Shown: positions 14,976 through 23,948, numbered from the stretch's first letter. The stretch: DNA of 25,618 bases from Bordetella parapertussis (GCA_945862495.1 CAMAYM010000030.1:1-25618), one strand, 5' to 3'. Notes: generated from the sequence alone by a model not told the origin. Numbers and translations are program-made.

Positions 14976-15036
14976 AGTGCAACCCCGGTAAGGGCTGCAA
15001 TTTCATATCCAGGCTGAACCATACAGTCGATTAAAA
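14972..15036 (-). pseudogene. Possible C-terminal remnant of an MntA-type nucleotidyltransferase
   Basis: In the gap between scoB and the HepT-like gene a minus-strand frame reads ...PGYEIAALTGVAL and stops at TGA 14974-14972, overlapping the GTG start of the HepT-like gene. From memory of the family, nucleotidyltransferases paired with this HepT type often end in a very similar hydrophobic tail (I-A-x-x-T-G-V-x-L). The rest of such a gene, including the GSRxxG...DxDL active site, is absent. I read this as the leftover of a deletion that fused the region to the end of scoB, but a fragment this short could be chance. Confidence 0.35.
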
Positions 15037-15669
15037 CAATAGATCTAGTCCAGTCAAGCGACGCAGTTCGTCCTGACCCGCGCCTGAAACGTCGTCAACC
15101 ACGCGCACCACTCCGCCGGGCTCAATCTGAAAGACTGCGATATCGGTATAGACGCGTGACACGCACCCCAAACCAGTCAAGGGATAGGTGCAATGCTTGA
15201 CGAGTTTGCTCTGGCCATCTTTGGTGAGCAACTCCATCATGACAAACACATCTTTAGCGCCTGCCGCCAGATCCATGGCACCCCCTACTGCGGGAATCGC
15301 GTCGGGCTCACCCGTGGACCAGTTAGCCAGATCGCCATTGACCGCCACCTGAAACGCACCCAGCACGCAAATGTCCAGATGGCCTCCACGCATCATGGCG
15401 AACGAATCCGCATGATGAAAATAGCTCCCACCCGCCAACAAAGTCACAGGCTGTTTGCCTGCATTGATCAAGTCCCAGTCTTCTTCGCCAGCGGCGGGCG
15501 CTGGACCCATGCCCAACACACCATTTTCACTTTGCAGAAAAATGTCTTTGTCTTGGGGTAAATAGTTGGCGACCTTGGTCGGCAAGCCGATACCGAGGTT
15601 GACGATTGCGCCTTCTGGAATATCGCGCGCCACACGTGCGGCGATCTCATCTCTGGAGATACGTTTCAT
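15031..15669 (-). CDS. 3-oxoacid CoA-transferase, subunit B
   Basis: The beta subunit of a two-subunit CoA-transferase (ScoB/AtoA/PcaJ group) that moves CoA between succinyl- or acetyl-CoA and a 3-oxo acid. The catalytic glutamate is E48 in SENGVLGMG, with GIGLPTKVANYLP before it and GGAMDLAAGAKDV near residue 130. Length 212 residues is normal. It lies three bases after subunit A, so the two are cotranslated. The substrate (acetoacetate versus 3-oxoadipate) cannot be settled from sequence; no other beta-ketoadipate or polyhydroxybutyrate genes are nearby. Confidence 0.94.
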   Translation of the reverse strand: MKRISRDEIAARVARDIPEGAIVNLGIGLPTKVANYLPQDKDIFLQSENGVLGMGPAPAAGEEDWDLINAGKQPVTLLAGGSYFHHADSFAMMRGGHLDICVLGAFQVAVNGDLANWSTGEPDAIPAVGGAMDLAAGAKDVFVMMELLTKDGQSKLVKHCTYPLTGLGCVSRVYTDIAVFQIEPGGVVRVVDDVSGAGQDELRRLTGLDLLF

Positions 15670-15672
15670 ACA

Positions 15673-16353
15673 TTAACCTTTGGCTGCTTTGGCTGGAATA
15701 CACACAACGCGTTTGACATAGACGCCGGGCGTTACGATCGCTTCGGGATCGAGCTCGCCGAGCTCGACGATCTCACTGACCTGCGCAATGGTCAGCTTGG
15801 CAGCCGTCGCCATCACCGGGCAAAAGTTACGGGCTGTTTTACGATAGACCAAATTGCCCCAACGATCGGCACGATGCGCGCGGATCACAGCAACATCGGC
15901 CTTGATTGGACCTTCCAATATATAGTCTTGACCGTCAATGTGGCGAACTTCTTTGCCCTCGGCCAGTTGCGTCCCTACCGCGGTACGCGTAAAGAAGCCG
16001 CCAATTCCGGCACCACCAGCGCGAATACGCTCAGCGAGTGTGCCTTGTGGCACAAGTTCTAACTCGAGCTTGCCGGCGCGATAAAGACCGTCAAACACGT
16101 GGGAGTCTGACTGGCGGGGAAACGAACAAATGATCTTGCGCACTTGGCCGGAGGCCAGCAAGGCTGCGATCCCGGTATCGCCCGAACCTGCGTTGTTGCA
16201 GACAATCGTCAGCTCACGTGCACCTTGCTCGATCAAGCCATCAATCAGTTCATGGGGCTGCCCTGCACCGCCAAAGCCGCCGATCAGAACGGTAGATCCG
16301 TCCTGAATGCCTGCCATGGCTGCCTGCAAATCAGGCACAATTTTAGAGATCAT
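15673..16353 (-). CDS. 3-oxoacid CoA-transferase, subunit A
   Basis: The alpha subunit that pairs with the next gene. The CoA-binding glycine-rich motif is GGFGGAGQP (25-33), followed by the family signatures CNNAGSGDTG, ICSFPRQSDSHVF and DRWGNLVYRKTARNF. The overall pattern resembles PcaI (3-oxoadipate CoA-transferase) as well as ScoA. Length 226 residues. AAGG lies about eight bases before ATG 16353, and an exact TATAAT is found 37 bases upstream. The gene is divergent from mutS. Confidence 0.94.
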   Translation of the reverse strand: MISKIVPDLQAAMAGIQDGSTVLIGGFGGAGQPHELIDGLIEQGARELTIVCNNAGSGDTGIAALLASGQVRKIICSFPRQSDSHVFDGLYRAGKLELELVPQGTLAERIRAGGAGIGGFFTRTAVGTQLAEGKEVRHIDGQDYILEGPIKADVAVIRAHRADRWGNLVYRKTARNFCPVMATAAKLTIAQVSEIVELGELDPEAIVTPGVYVKRVVCIPAKAAKG

Positions 16354-16389
16354 TTTTTTACCTTGTTAGCGGTCAAAATTATTTAGTTC

Positions 16390-16395
16390 ATTATA
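16390..16395 (-). promoter_or_regulatory. -10 box for the CoA-transferase operon
   Basis: An exact TATAAT on the minus strand, 36 bases before the subunit A ATG, in the 115-base gap shared with mutS. A matching -35 hexamer is not evident. Confidence 0.45.
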
Positions 16396-16468
16396 GAGAA
16401 GTCTTTCATCTCCGTGGCTTACACTAAAGGCTTCGCCAGATACGCTGCACCACCCGATAACAAACCCC

Positions 16469-19123
16469 ATGCAAGACGATGCCCTGACGCCCGCTCCAAC
16501 CGAGCAACACACCCCCATGATGCAGCAATATCTGCGTCTCAAGGCTGAGGCGGGTCCTTTGTTGCTGCTCTACCGCATGGGCGACTTTTATGAGATGTTT
16601 TACGAGGATGCAGAGCGCGGCGCGCGATTATTAAACCTGACACTGACACGTCGCGGCGCCTCCAATGGTGCCCCTATCCCAATGGCAGGCGTGCCCTATC
16701 ATGCAGCCGAACAATATCTGGCCAAACTCGTGGCCGCCGGTGTCTCGGTCGCAATTTGTGAACAGATCGGCGACCCCGCCACAAGCAAGGGACCTGTTGA
16801 ACGCAAGATCGTCCGCATTGTTACACCGGGCACGCTCACCGACGAAGCGCTCTTACCTGCCAAATCAGACCGTTGCGTGGCGGCGGTGTTTATCTCTCGC
16901 AAAAGCAAAACGCCACGCGCAGGATTAGCCTGGCTCAACCTCGCCAGCGGTGAGTTTAAAGTCACAGAGTGCGCACCCGAAGCCCTGGACTCTGAGCTTC
17001 ACCGCATCGAACCGGCTGAGATTATTTACGCAGACGATGTTGAGCTCAACATGAGCCTACACTGCGCCACGACGCGCGTCCCACCCTGGCACTTTGAGGC
17101 CGAGCAAGCCCAAGCGCAACTGCTGGCGCATTTCAAAACGCAATCGCTCTCCGGCTTTGATGTGGACGATCTCCCGACTGCCATTTGCGCGGCAGGTGCG
17201 CTTTTGCGTTATGCAGGCCGCACACAAGCCCAAGGACTTGCGCATATTCAATCACTGCACGCAGATCGGGCCAGCCAATACGTCTTGATGGATCCGGCAA
17301 CACGTCGCAATCTCGAATTGACGCGGACCTTGTCAGGCGAAGAAGCGCCGACACTTTTTTCGATTCTGGATAGTTGTCGCACACCGATGGGTGCGCGTCT
17401 CTTGAGGCGCTGGCTCCATCACCCCTTGCGAGACAACGCGCCCGTCCTGGCGCGCCAAGATGCGATTGCTGCGCTCATGCAAGCCAACGATTCGCGCACC
17501 GAACTCCTGCATGCAACGTCGGTCTTGGACTCGCTACGCGAAGCACTTAACGCACTACCCGATCTCGAGCGTATCGCCACCCGTATCGCGCTGCTTTCCG
17601 TCAGACCCCGTGAACTCGCAAGTTTGCGTGATGCCTTGGGTGCCTTACCTCAGCTACAAATTCTTATAGCCTCCGCTCAATCTGGAGACGCAAGTCATGG
17701 TGTGCGTCTACAAGAGATTGCACAACACTTACTCCCCCCCCCTGATATGGAGCGCATCTTGTGTGCTGCCATCGATATCGAGCCGGCTGTACAAGTCCGA
17801 GATGGCGGCGTGATTGCGAATGGCTATGACGCCGAGCTCGACGAACTGCGTGGGATTTCTACCGACAACGGCGCCTACTTATTAGAGCTCGAAGCACGCG
17901 AACGGGCACGCACAGGCATCTCGACCTTGCGTGTCGAGTTCAACCGTGTGCATGGCTTTTTTATCGAAGTCAGCCGCGCGCAGTCCGACAAGGTGCCCGA
18001 GGATTATCGTCGTCGCCAGACGCTCAAGAACGCCGAGCGCTACATCACGCCTGAGCTGAAATCCTGGGAGGACAAAGTCCTCTCCGCGCAAGACCGCTCA
18101 CTCGCAAGAGAAAAATGGCTATATGAACAAGTATTACAAGCGCTGATGCCGATGGCGCAGGCCTTGTCTTACTGCGCAAGTGTGTGTGCCGAGCTTGATG
18201 TACTGGTCGCGCTCGCGCATCACGCACAGCATCACGAATGGGTCGCTCCACGTTTGCTCGATCACACTGCGATCGAGATTACAGCGGGTCGTCATCCTGT
18301 TGTAGAGCGCTCGATCGAACGCTTTACGCCCAATAGTTGTAGCCTGAATCCACACCGCGCCTTGCTCGTCATCACCGGTCCCAATATGGGTGGTAAATCC
18401 ACCTATATGCGCCAAGTTGCCTTGATTGCCTTGCTTGCCCGAATCGGGAGCTTTGTACCGGCACGGGCCGCATCCATCGGTCCGCTGGATCGTATTTTTA
18501 CGCGCATCGGCGCCGCAGACGATCTTGCAGGTGGACGTTCGACCTTTATGATGGAAATGACCGAGGCGGCTGCGATCTTGGCGTCGAGCTCAGCAAACAG
18601 TTTGGTGTTGATGGACGAAATCGGTCGTGGCACCTCGACCTATGATGGCCTGGCGCTTGCATGGTCGATCGCACAGCGCCTCGTGACACATAACCGCGCC
18701 CTGACGCTGTTTGCAACACACTATTTTGAAATTACTCGCATGCCCAATGAACAGCCCAATACGGCCAATGTGCACTTGGCTGCAGCGGAGTCCCCCTCCG
18801 GCATCGTATTTTTACATGAGGTCAAAGACGGCCCAGCGAGTCGCAGCTACGGCATTCAAGTTGCGCAGCGCGCCGGCGTGCCCGCTGCTGTGATCCGACA
18901 TGCTGCGCGCGAGCTTGAGCGACTGGAGTCTCAGGGTGCGCCCACGCCTCAACTCGGCTTGTTTGGTAAAGTCATCGCCGCAGAAAGTATGACGCAAATC
19001 ACCACAGAGCTCGCAGATGCCCAAGCGGCACTCCAGCAAGCCGTCAACGAGCTCGACCCCGATACGCTCAGTCCACGTGAAGCGCTCGATGCGCTTTATC
19101 AACTTAAAAATTTATTGCCTTAG
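16469..19123 (+). CDS. mutS: DNA mismatch repair protein MutS
   Basis: Recognises base mismatches and small loops and starts methyl-directed or equivalent repair with MutL. The mismatch-reading motif FYE is at residues 40-42 (GDFYEMF). The connector, lever and clamp regions follow. The ATPase domain has Walker A GPNMGGKS (637-644), the DLAGGRSTFMMEM segment and Walker B LVLMDEIGRGTSTYDG (D716, E717). The C-terminal PxxxLSPREALDALYQLK tail is present. Length 884 (E. coli 853). The ATG is preceded by a C-rich stretch and has no visible ribosome site. A run of nine C at 17734-17742 encodes three prolines in the lever region and is a potential slippage site. roxA follows after nine bases. Confidence 0.98.
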   Translation: MQDDALTPAPTEQHTPMMQQYLRLKAEAGPLLLLYRMGDFYEMFYEDAERGARLLNLTLTRRGASNGAPIPMAGVPYHAAEQYLAKLVAAGVSVAICEQIGDPATSKGPVERKIVRIVTPGTLTDEALLPAKSDRCVAAVFISRKSKTPRAGLAWLNLASGEFKVTECAPEALDSELHRIEPAEIIYADDVELNMSLHCATTRVPPWHFEAEQAQAQLLAHFKTQSLSGFDVDDLPTAICAAGALLRYAGRTQAQGLAHIQSLHADRASQYVLMDPATRRNLELTRTLSGEEAPTLFSILDSCRTPMGARLLRRWLHHPLRDNAPVLARQDAIAALMQANDSRTELLHATSVLDSLREALNALPDLERIATRIALLSVRPRELASLRDALGALPQLQILIASAQSGDASHGVRLQEIAQHLLPPPDMERILCAAIDIEPAVQVRDGGVIANGYDAELDELRGISTDNGAYLLELEARERARTGISTLRVEFNRVHGFFIEVSRAQSDKVPEDYRRRQTLKNAERYITPELKSWEDKVLSAQDRSLAREKWLYEQVLQALMPMAQALSYCASVCAELDVLVALAHHAQHHEWVAPRLLDHTAIEITAGRHPVVERSIERFTPNSCSLNPHRALLVITGPNMGGKSTYMRQVALIALLARIGSFVPARAASIGPLDRIFTRIGAADDLAGGRSTFMMEMTEAAAILASSSANSLVLMDEIGRGTSTYDGLALAWSIAQRLVTHNRALTLFATHYFEITRMPNEQPNTANVHLAAAESPSGIVFLHEVKDGPASRSYGIQVAQRAGVPAAVIRHAARELERLESQGAPTPQLGLFGKVIAAESMTQITTELADAQAALQQAVNELDPDTLSPREALDALYQLKNLLP
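17734..17742 (+). repeat. Poly-C tract (9) inside mutS
   Basis: Nine consecutive cytosines at codons about 422-425 of mutS. It is the longest single-base run I noticed in the window. A gain or loss of one base would truncate the protein before its ATPase domain. Confidence 0.9.
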
Positions 19124-19132
19124 GTCTTTTTT

Positions 19133-20335
19133 ATGCGTACGGATCAACCTCTCGCCCTACTGGGTGGACTCACCCCTTCACAATTCATGAAGACCTACTG
19201 GCAACGCAAGCCCTTGCTTGTCCGTCAGGCTTTCAAAAACTTTAAGCCGCCCGTCTCGATGGCGACGCTTAAAAAAATGAGCAAACGCGATGAGGTCGAG
19301 TCCAAATTGATCTGGCGTGACAAAGATGATTGGAATATGGAGGCTGGGCCTTTCAGTCGCCTACCTAAAATGTCGGAAACACACTGGACGCTGTTGGTAC
19401 AAAGCGTTGACATTCACGATGATGCAGCCTGTTCGCTCATGAATCAGTTTCGCTTTGTACCAGATGCGCGTCTCGATGATCTCATGATCAGTATGGCTAC
19501 AGCAGGGGGTGGCGTAGGTCCGCATTACGACAGCTATGACGTATTTCTTTTGCAAGCCGAGGGCCGTCGTCACTGGAAATTTGGTCAACAAAAAGACTTG
19601 TCCTTAGTGCCGGGTTTGCCACTCAAGATTTTGCAAAATTTTGAACCTGAACAAGAGTTTGTGCTTGAGCCAGGAGATATGCTGTATCTCCCCCCGCAAG
19701 CGGCGCACGATGGCATCGCCCTTGATGATTGCATGACGATCTCCATTGGCTTTCGTGCCCCCGATGAGGCCGCCCTTGCACGCGGCATGCTTGAGGCTGC
19801 CGCGGATCAAATCTTGTCACGCGCGGGTGTCGCGAGCGGCCCATACGGTGAACCTCCATTGCCTGGCCCTGCGCTCAATGCGTTTTACCGCGATCCGAAT
19901 CAGCCTGCGGTTGCGCACCCTGCGGAGCTCCCCGATCGCCTGACCGAGGCCGCCATGGCTGCCGCAAACAAGATTCGCTTTGACCGCGCTTTGGCTACTC
20001 GTTTTCTCGGTTGCTGGCTCACCGAACCTAATCAAGCCGCTGTATTTGACAGCCCGCTAGCGACAGACATGGACGGGGATGAAGCGTCTACTCAAGACAC
20101 CCCTGCCTATACACACTGGGCGCTGGATCGACGCACGCGTATGCTTTACCGTAACCAACAACTTTTTATCAATGGCGAACCCGCCAACGTCAAAGCTGAA
20201 GCAGGTTTAAAGCGCTTGGCGGATGAGCGTGAGCTCGCTGGCACCGACCCCTCAGCCAAGCGCCTCTCTGAAGAAGCGCTCGACGCGCTTGCAGACTGGA
20301 TTGACGACGGCTGGGTGCATCTCGTACGCAAGTAA
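19133..20335 (+). CDS. roxA: Ribosomal protein uL16 arginine hydroxylase (JmjC/cupin-4)
   Basis: A 2-oxoglutarate and Fe(II)-dependent oxygenase of the YcfD/RoxA group; in E. coli it hydroxylates an arginine of ribosomal protein L16. The iron-binding triad is visible as H131, D133 (HYDSYDVF) and H192 (PPQAAHDG). GRRHWKFG and LEPGDMLYLPP are family signatures. A winged-helix-like C-terminal region follows, giving 400 residues (E. coli YcfD 373). It starts nine bases after the mutS stop and is probably cotranscribed with it. No terminator clearly belongs to its end; the strong hairpin further on faces the other strand. Confidence 0.92.
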   Translation: MRTDQPLALLGGLTPSQFMKTYWQRKPLLVRQAFKNFKPPVSMATLKKMSKRDEVESKLIWRDKDDWNMEAGPFSRLPKMSETHWTLLVQSVDIHDDAACSLMNQFRFVPDARLDDLMISMATAGGGVGPHYDSYDVFLLQAEGRRHWKFGQQKDLSLVPGLPLKILQNFEPEQEFVLEPGDMLYLPPQAAHDGIALDDCMTISIGFRAPDEAALARGMLEAAADQILSRAGVASGPYGEPPLPGPALNAFYRDPNQPAVAHPAELPDRLTEAAMAAANKIRFDRALATRFLGCWLTEPNQAAVFDSPLATDMDGDEASTQDTPAYTHWALDRRTRMLYRNQQLFINGEPANVKAEAGLKRLADERELAGTDPSAKRLSEEALDALADWIDDGWVHLVRK

Positions 20336-20407
20336 ACGCATGTGAAGATCTAATCGGTATTAGGATCCCAAACGATCATCACACCGCACGAGCGGAGAAC
20401 GCGCTAA

Positions 20408-20451
20408 GAATAAATCTAAAACAGGCCCCGCTAGCGAACTAGGGAGCCTGT
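20408..20451 (-). terminator. Terminator of the dapA-bamC operon
   Basis: On the minus strand a stem of 13 bp (20421-20451, one bulged C and one G-U pair) is capped by a TTCG tetraloop and followed by TTTTAGATTTATT. This is a strong intrinsic terminator, 20 bases after the bamC stop. Confidence 0.85.
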
Positions 20452-20471
20452 GTAGAGGGAATGTCGGACGT

Positions 20472-21623
20472 TTAGATCTTGTCCGCTAACACGCTCAACA
20501 ATCGCTGAGCGGTTGGGCTCGTATCACGTGCACCATTGGCATCTAATACCGTCACCTCGGTCTGTGTACCCACCGCGACCAGACGAATGCGATAGGTTGG
20601 CGCTTTGGGCGCATTCTTGGCCCCAAACAAACGCGCAAAGAAGTGCGGGTCTTCTCGTTTCATACCGGTATCCGTATCGACGTATCGTACGTAGAATTCA
20701 CCTGTTGAACGATCGCGATCATCCACTGCAAAGCCACCCGAATCAAGTGCCACGCCAACACGACGCCAGGCGCGGTCAAACGTTTCACCCACCATCAACC
20801 TAGTCTTGTCACCGTCAGGGGCTACGACCTGAGGCGCTTGTGAGTCTGCCTTGGCTTGGGCCATTTTCTTGCGTGCACCGTCAACGTCCTCGCCAAAGAA
20901 CACCATCATGCGCGCCAGCATTGCAGCATTGAGACCTGGATCTTCCTTGCCGATCGTCCAACGGATATCCGCTGAAGCGCCGCCAGCACCCAAGCCAAGC
21001 GCTTCTTCGACCATATGTTGGTGCGTAATGTAAATTTCTGTGCGATTGCCGTTACGTTCGATGCGGGTGCGATATTTATCACGTGTGCCGCTATCCCATG
21101 CACCGGGGATTGCTTTGCCAATAATCTGACGAATCCAGCTGTCAGGAATGTTGGCGCGGTTCTCTGCCCAGTTTGTGACAAGCAAGCCCGCCTTGGGATC
21201 TGTGACATCCAGCGTAAAGCCAATCTCTGTCCAAAAATCTGCCGCGGTCGAAAACACCCGATCTGCTGGCATATCTACGGACAACCAACGCAAGTCACCA
21301 TCACGCATCACACGCATATCACTGCGGGTCGGCAATACGGCTGACCTTGCAGTCGATGCTTGAGCAGCAGGCGTCATTTGACCCGCTTTTTGGTACTGAT
21401 TAAAAGTTGTTGTGCCCGAGTCCGGGGCGCGGAAACGTGGATCGCTGGCAGCCTGTGTCATGTCGGGAGGAATACTCAGCGGATCTGTACGCACAACGCT
21501 CTTGTAATCGACCGAGTCGTCACCGCTCAGCATATCGCGCACAGAGGCACAACCGCTCAGGACCAAGACGGCGGTGAGCGCCGATACGAGCAATACTTTC
21601 TTTTGACTCAACAAACTTTTCAT
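20472..21623 (-). CDS. bamC: Outer membrane assembly lipoprotein BamC
   Basis: A component of the BAM complex that folds and inserts outer-membrane beta-barrel proteins. A lipoprotein signal ends in the lipobox LSGC, so C25 should be lipidated. The short unstructured N-terminal part with VDYKSVVRTDPLSIPPDMT matches the BamC region that binds BamD. Two helix-grip domains follow; the first includes RWLSVDMPADRVF and the second GETFDRAWRRVGVALDSGGF. Length 383 (E. coli 344). The ATG is one base after the dapA stop, the same dapA-bamC pairing as in E. coli. Confidence 0.95.
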   Translation of the reverse strand: MKSLLSQKKVLLVSALTAVLVLSGCASVRDMLSGDDSVDYKSVVRTDPLSIPPDMTQAASDPRFRAPDSGTTTFNQYQKAGQMTPAAQASTARSAVLPTRSDMRVMRDGDLRWLSVDMPADRVFSTAADFWTEIGFTLDVTDPKAGLLVTNWAENRANIPDSWIRQIIGKAIPGAWDSGTRDKYRTRIERNGNRTEIYITHQHMVEEALGLGAGGASADIRWTIGKEDPGLNAAMLARMMVFFGEDVDGARKKMAQAKADSQAPQVVAPDGDKTRLMVGETFDRAWRRVGVALDSGGFAVDDRDRSTGEFYVRYVDTDTGMKREDPHFFARLFGAKNAPKAPTYRIRLVAVGTQTEVTVLDANGARDTSPTAQRLLSVLADKI

Positions 21624-21624
21624 T

Positions 21625-22530
21625 TCAGAGCAACCCCGCCTGAACCATTGCAGCTCTCAAAGGAGCGTGAAACTGAGCACCTAACTCCACGAGCGGCAGG
21701 CGAATACCAGAGGGGATACGCCCCATCTGTGCTAACGCCCACTTCACAGGAATCGGGTTACCTTCGACAAACAAGAGTTTATTCAAAGGGCCCAGTAAAT
21801 TATTAAACTGCCTAACTTTTTGAACATCACCCTCAAGGGCAGCCTTGCAAAGCGCACTCATCTGACGCGGTGCGATGTTAGCCGTCACAGAAATATTGGC
21901 GCGCCCCCCCAACAAGATCAGTGCGGCAGCCGTTGCATCGTCGCCACTCATAATCTGAAAGTGCGCGGGCACATCACGAATCAGCAAAGCACCACGACCA
22001 ATATCTCCAGTCGCGTCCTTGAGACCAATGATGCCTGGAATCTGAGCCAGACGCAGCACAGTCTCGTGAGACATATCCGCGACGGTCCTTCCAGGCACGT
22101 TATAAAGCACTGTGGGCAAATCGACCGCCTCTTGAATGGCTTTGAAGTGCTGATACATGCCTTCTTGGGAGGGCTTGTTGTAATAGGGGACCACGGACAG
22201 GCCTGCGGCCGCGCCAACTTTGCGCGCATGTTCTGCGAGGTGAATGGCTTCGCGGGTAGAGTTGGCTCCCACGCCAGCAATAATGGGTAACCGCCCTGCT
22301 GAGTGCTCGACTGCGACACGGATCAGTTCGGCATGCTCATCAACATTAACTGTTGGCGACTCACCCGAGGTACCGACAATGACCAACGCATTGGTGCCCT
22401 CTTGGGCATGCCAGTCCACCAAAGCACGAAAGCTTTGGTAATCCAGACTACCGTCTGGGTGCATCGGGGTAACCAAGGCAGGAATACTGCCTTGAAACAA
22501 GGGTCCGTGAGCGGGAGAATGGGTGGCCAT
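21625..22530 (-). CDS. dapA: 4-hydroxy-tetrahydrodipicolinate synthase
   Basis: Condenses pyruvate and aspartate semialdehyde in the lysine/diaminopimelate pathway, downstream of the lysC product. The TIM-barrel motifs are all present: GTSGES (53-58), catalytic Y143 and R148 (LYNVPGRT) and the Schiff-base lysine K171 (GLKDATGD). Length 301 residues. The start at ATG 22530 adds about ten residues before the usual LFQGSIPALVTP opening. A possible promoter lies at 22559-22587. A run of seven C at 21904-21910 lies inside the gene. Confidence 0.97.
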   Translation of the reverse strand: MATHSPAHGPLFQGSIPALVTPMHPDGSLDYQSFRALVDWHAQEGTNALVIVGTSGESPTVNVDEHAELIRVAVEHSAGRLPIIAGVGANSTREAIHLAEHARKVGAAAGLSVVPYYNKPSQEGMYQHFKAIQEAVDLPTVLYNVPGRTVADMSHETVLRLAQIPGIIGLKDATGDIGRGALLIRDVPAHFQIMSGDDATAAALILLGGRANISVTANIAPRQMSALCKAALEGDVQKVRQFNNLLGPLNKLLFVEGNPIPVKWALAQMGRIPSGIRLPLVELGAQFHAPLRAAMVQAGLL

Positions 22531-22558
22531 AAAAAGGATCCAAAGTGCTGAGCGAGGC

Positions 22559-22587
22559 GAATACGCGCCATGAATAAATTAAGTCAA
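22559..22587 (-). promoter_or_regulatory. Possible promoter for dapA-bamC
   Basis: On the minus strand TTGACT (22587-22582) is followed after 17 bases by GTATTC (22564-22559), a weak -10. It lies in the 81-base gap between the M50 protease gene and dapA. Read-through from upstream is equally possible. Confidence 0.3.
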
Positions 22588-22611
22588 AAGTGTACCGGAA
22601 TAGTGAGCCTT

Positions 22612-23259
22612 TCAGAGCACCAGTCGAACGATCCACTCACCAAGGGACATCATTGGTGCAATCAACGTGCTCAAAACCCCTGTCGCGAGCAAGGCAATCA
22701 CGATAAATAGGCCAAAAGGCTCAATTCGGCCGTATTGCCAAGCCAATTGGTGTGGCAGCAAGCTAAAAAGAACACGTCCACCATCAAGTGGAAGTATCGG
22801 CAAGAGATTAAGCGCCATCAGGGTGAGGTTGATCTGAATCCCGACTTGGGCCATCTGAAACCAGAAAGAACCGCGATCACCAGACTCGAACAGCACTCTG
22901 AGCGAAATCCCCCAGAGAATCGCCATGAACAAATTAGCAGCCGGGCCGGCCAACGCGACCCAAAGCATGTCGCGCTTGGGTCGACGCAAGCGCCCAAAGT
23001 CTACCGGCACGGGCTTGGCCCAGCCAAAAAGCATAAAAGGACCACCCACTAGTTTTGACATGAGCAAAATACCAATGGGTACGGCGATCGTACCGACCGG
23101 ATCGATGTGTTTGATTGGATTGAGTGTGACACGACCTAATTGCGTAGCGGTCGGGTCTCCAAACAAGCGCGCAACGTAGCCGTGTGCAGCCTCATGCAGC
23201 GTGATGGCAAAGATCACGGGCAAGGCATACAGACTCAAGGTTTGAATAATTTCGTTCAT
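22612..23259 (-). CDS. Site-2 protease family (M50B) membrane metalloprotease
   Basis: A 215-residue polytopic membrane protein. The zinc motif HEAAH (H22, E23, H26) lies in the first membrane segment, and the third ligand is the aspartate D159 in NLLPILPLDGGRV, as in S2P-type intramembrane proteases. It lacks the PDZ domain of RseP and belongs to the small M50B group (YwhC-like). Its substrate is unknown. It is 29 bases downstream of the yciO-type gene and upstream of dapA, an order I recall as common in related Burkholderiales. Confidence 0.92.
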   Translation of the reverse strand: MNEIIQTLSLYALPVIFAITLHEAAHGYVARLFGDPTATQLGRVTLNPIKHIDPVGTIAVPIGILLMSKLVGGPFMLFGWAKPVPVDFGRLRRPKRDMLWVALAGPAANLFMAILWGISLRVLFESGDRGSFWFQMAQVGIQINLTLMALNLLPILPLDGGRVLFSLLPHQLAWQYGRIEPFGLFIVIALLATGVLSTLIAPMMSLGEWIVRLVL

Positions 23260-23288
23260 ACGCTCGATTGTAGAGGTTTATCGCGCAT

Positions 23289-23921
23289 CTAAATCCAGGA
23301 GATGCCAAGCGTTGCAGGATCACCCCGGCCACGCCGTATCAGTTCGGGCGCAGGACCCGACAAATCAATCACTGTAGTGGGCTCAAACGGACAGGCACCC
23401 GCATCAATCACCGCAGCCAAAGCATGCTGATAGCGCTCTCTGATATCCTCTGGATCGTTCAGTGGGAGCGTTTCGCCCTCAGGAATCAATGTGGTCGAAA
23501 GCAGTGGCGCATCCACCATTTCCAGAAAGGCCAAGGTCACAGGGTGCGACGGCACCCTGATTCCGATCGTTTTACGTGAGGGATGCGACACACGGCGGGG
23601 AACCTCACGGGAGGCCTCCAAAATGAACGTCCACGGTCCGGGGGTAGCTTGTTTGAGCAAACGAAACTGCGCATTATCGACCTGTGCGAACTGACTAATC
23701 GCAGCCATATCCCGACACAAGACTGTCAAATGATGCCGGTCATCCAAGCCACGCAGCTTGCGCAATGCATCCGCCGCTGCACGATCATCGAGGCGAGCCA
23801 CCACAGCGTAACTGGAGTCAGTCGGCACTGCCACCAACCCGCCATTTTGCAATAGCTGAGCGGCCTGCTTGAGCAGTCGGGGTTGGGGATTTTCAGGGTG
23901 AACGACAAAGAGTTGTGACAT
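23289..23921 (-). CDS. yciO: YciO/Sua5/YrdC-domain protein
   Basis: A 210-residue protein of the YrdC fold. The start at ATG 23921 gives MSQLFVVHPENPQPRLLKQA, matching the E. coli YciO opening; the open frame reaches further upstream towards the tRNA, but those codons are not family sequence. The core shows GGLVAVPTDSSYAV (usually PTxTxYxL in TsaC), KLRGLDDRHHLTVLCRD, PGPWTFILEAS and IGIRVPSHP. TsaC/Sua5 relatives make threonylcarbamoyl-AMP for tRNA t6A; YciO proteins are related but their role is less clear. Divergent from tRNA-Arg with 44 bases between. Confidence 0.88.
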   Translation of the reverse strand: MSQLFVVHPENPQPRLLKQAAQLLQNGGLVAVPTDSSYAVVARLDDRAAADALRKLRGLDDRHHLTVLCRDMAAISQFAQVDNAQFRLLKQATPGPWTFILEASREVPRRVSHPSRKTIGIRVPSHPVTLAFLEMVDAPLLSTTLIPEGETLPLNDPEDIRERYQHALAAVIDAGACPFEPTTVIDLSGPAPELIRRGRGDPATLGISWI

Positions 23922-23948
23922 TAGAACGCAGACCGTAATAGAAGGGGT

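Noticed and set aside
21820..22290. 156-codon plus-strand frame
   Set aside because: Antisense to dapA, which has all active-site residues.
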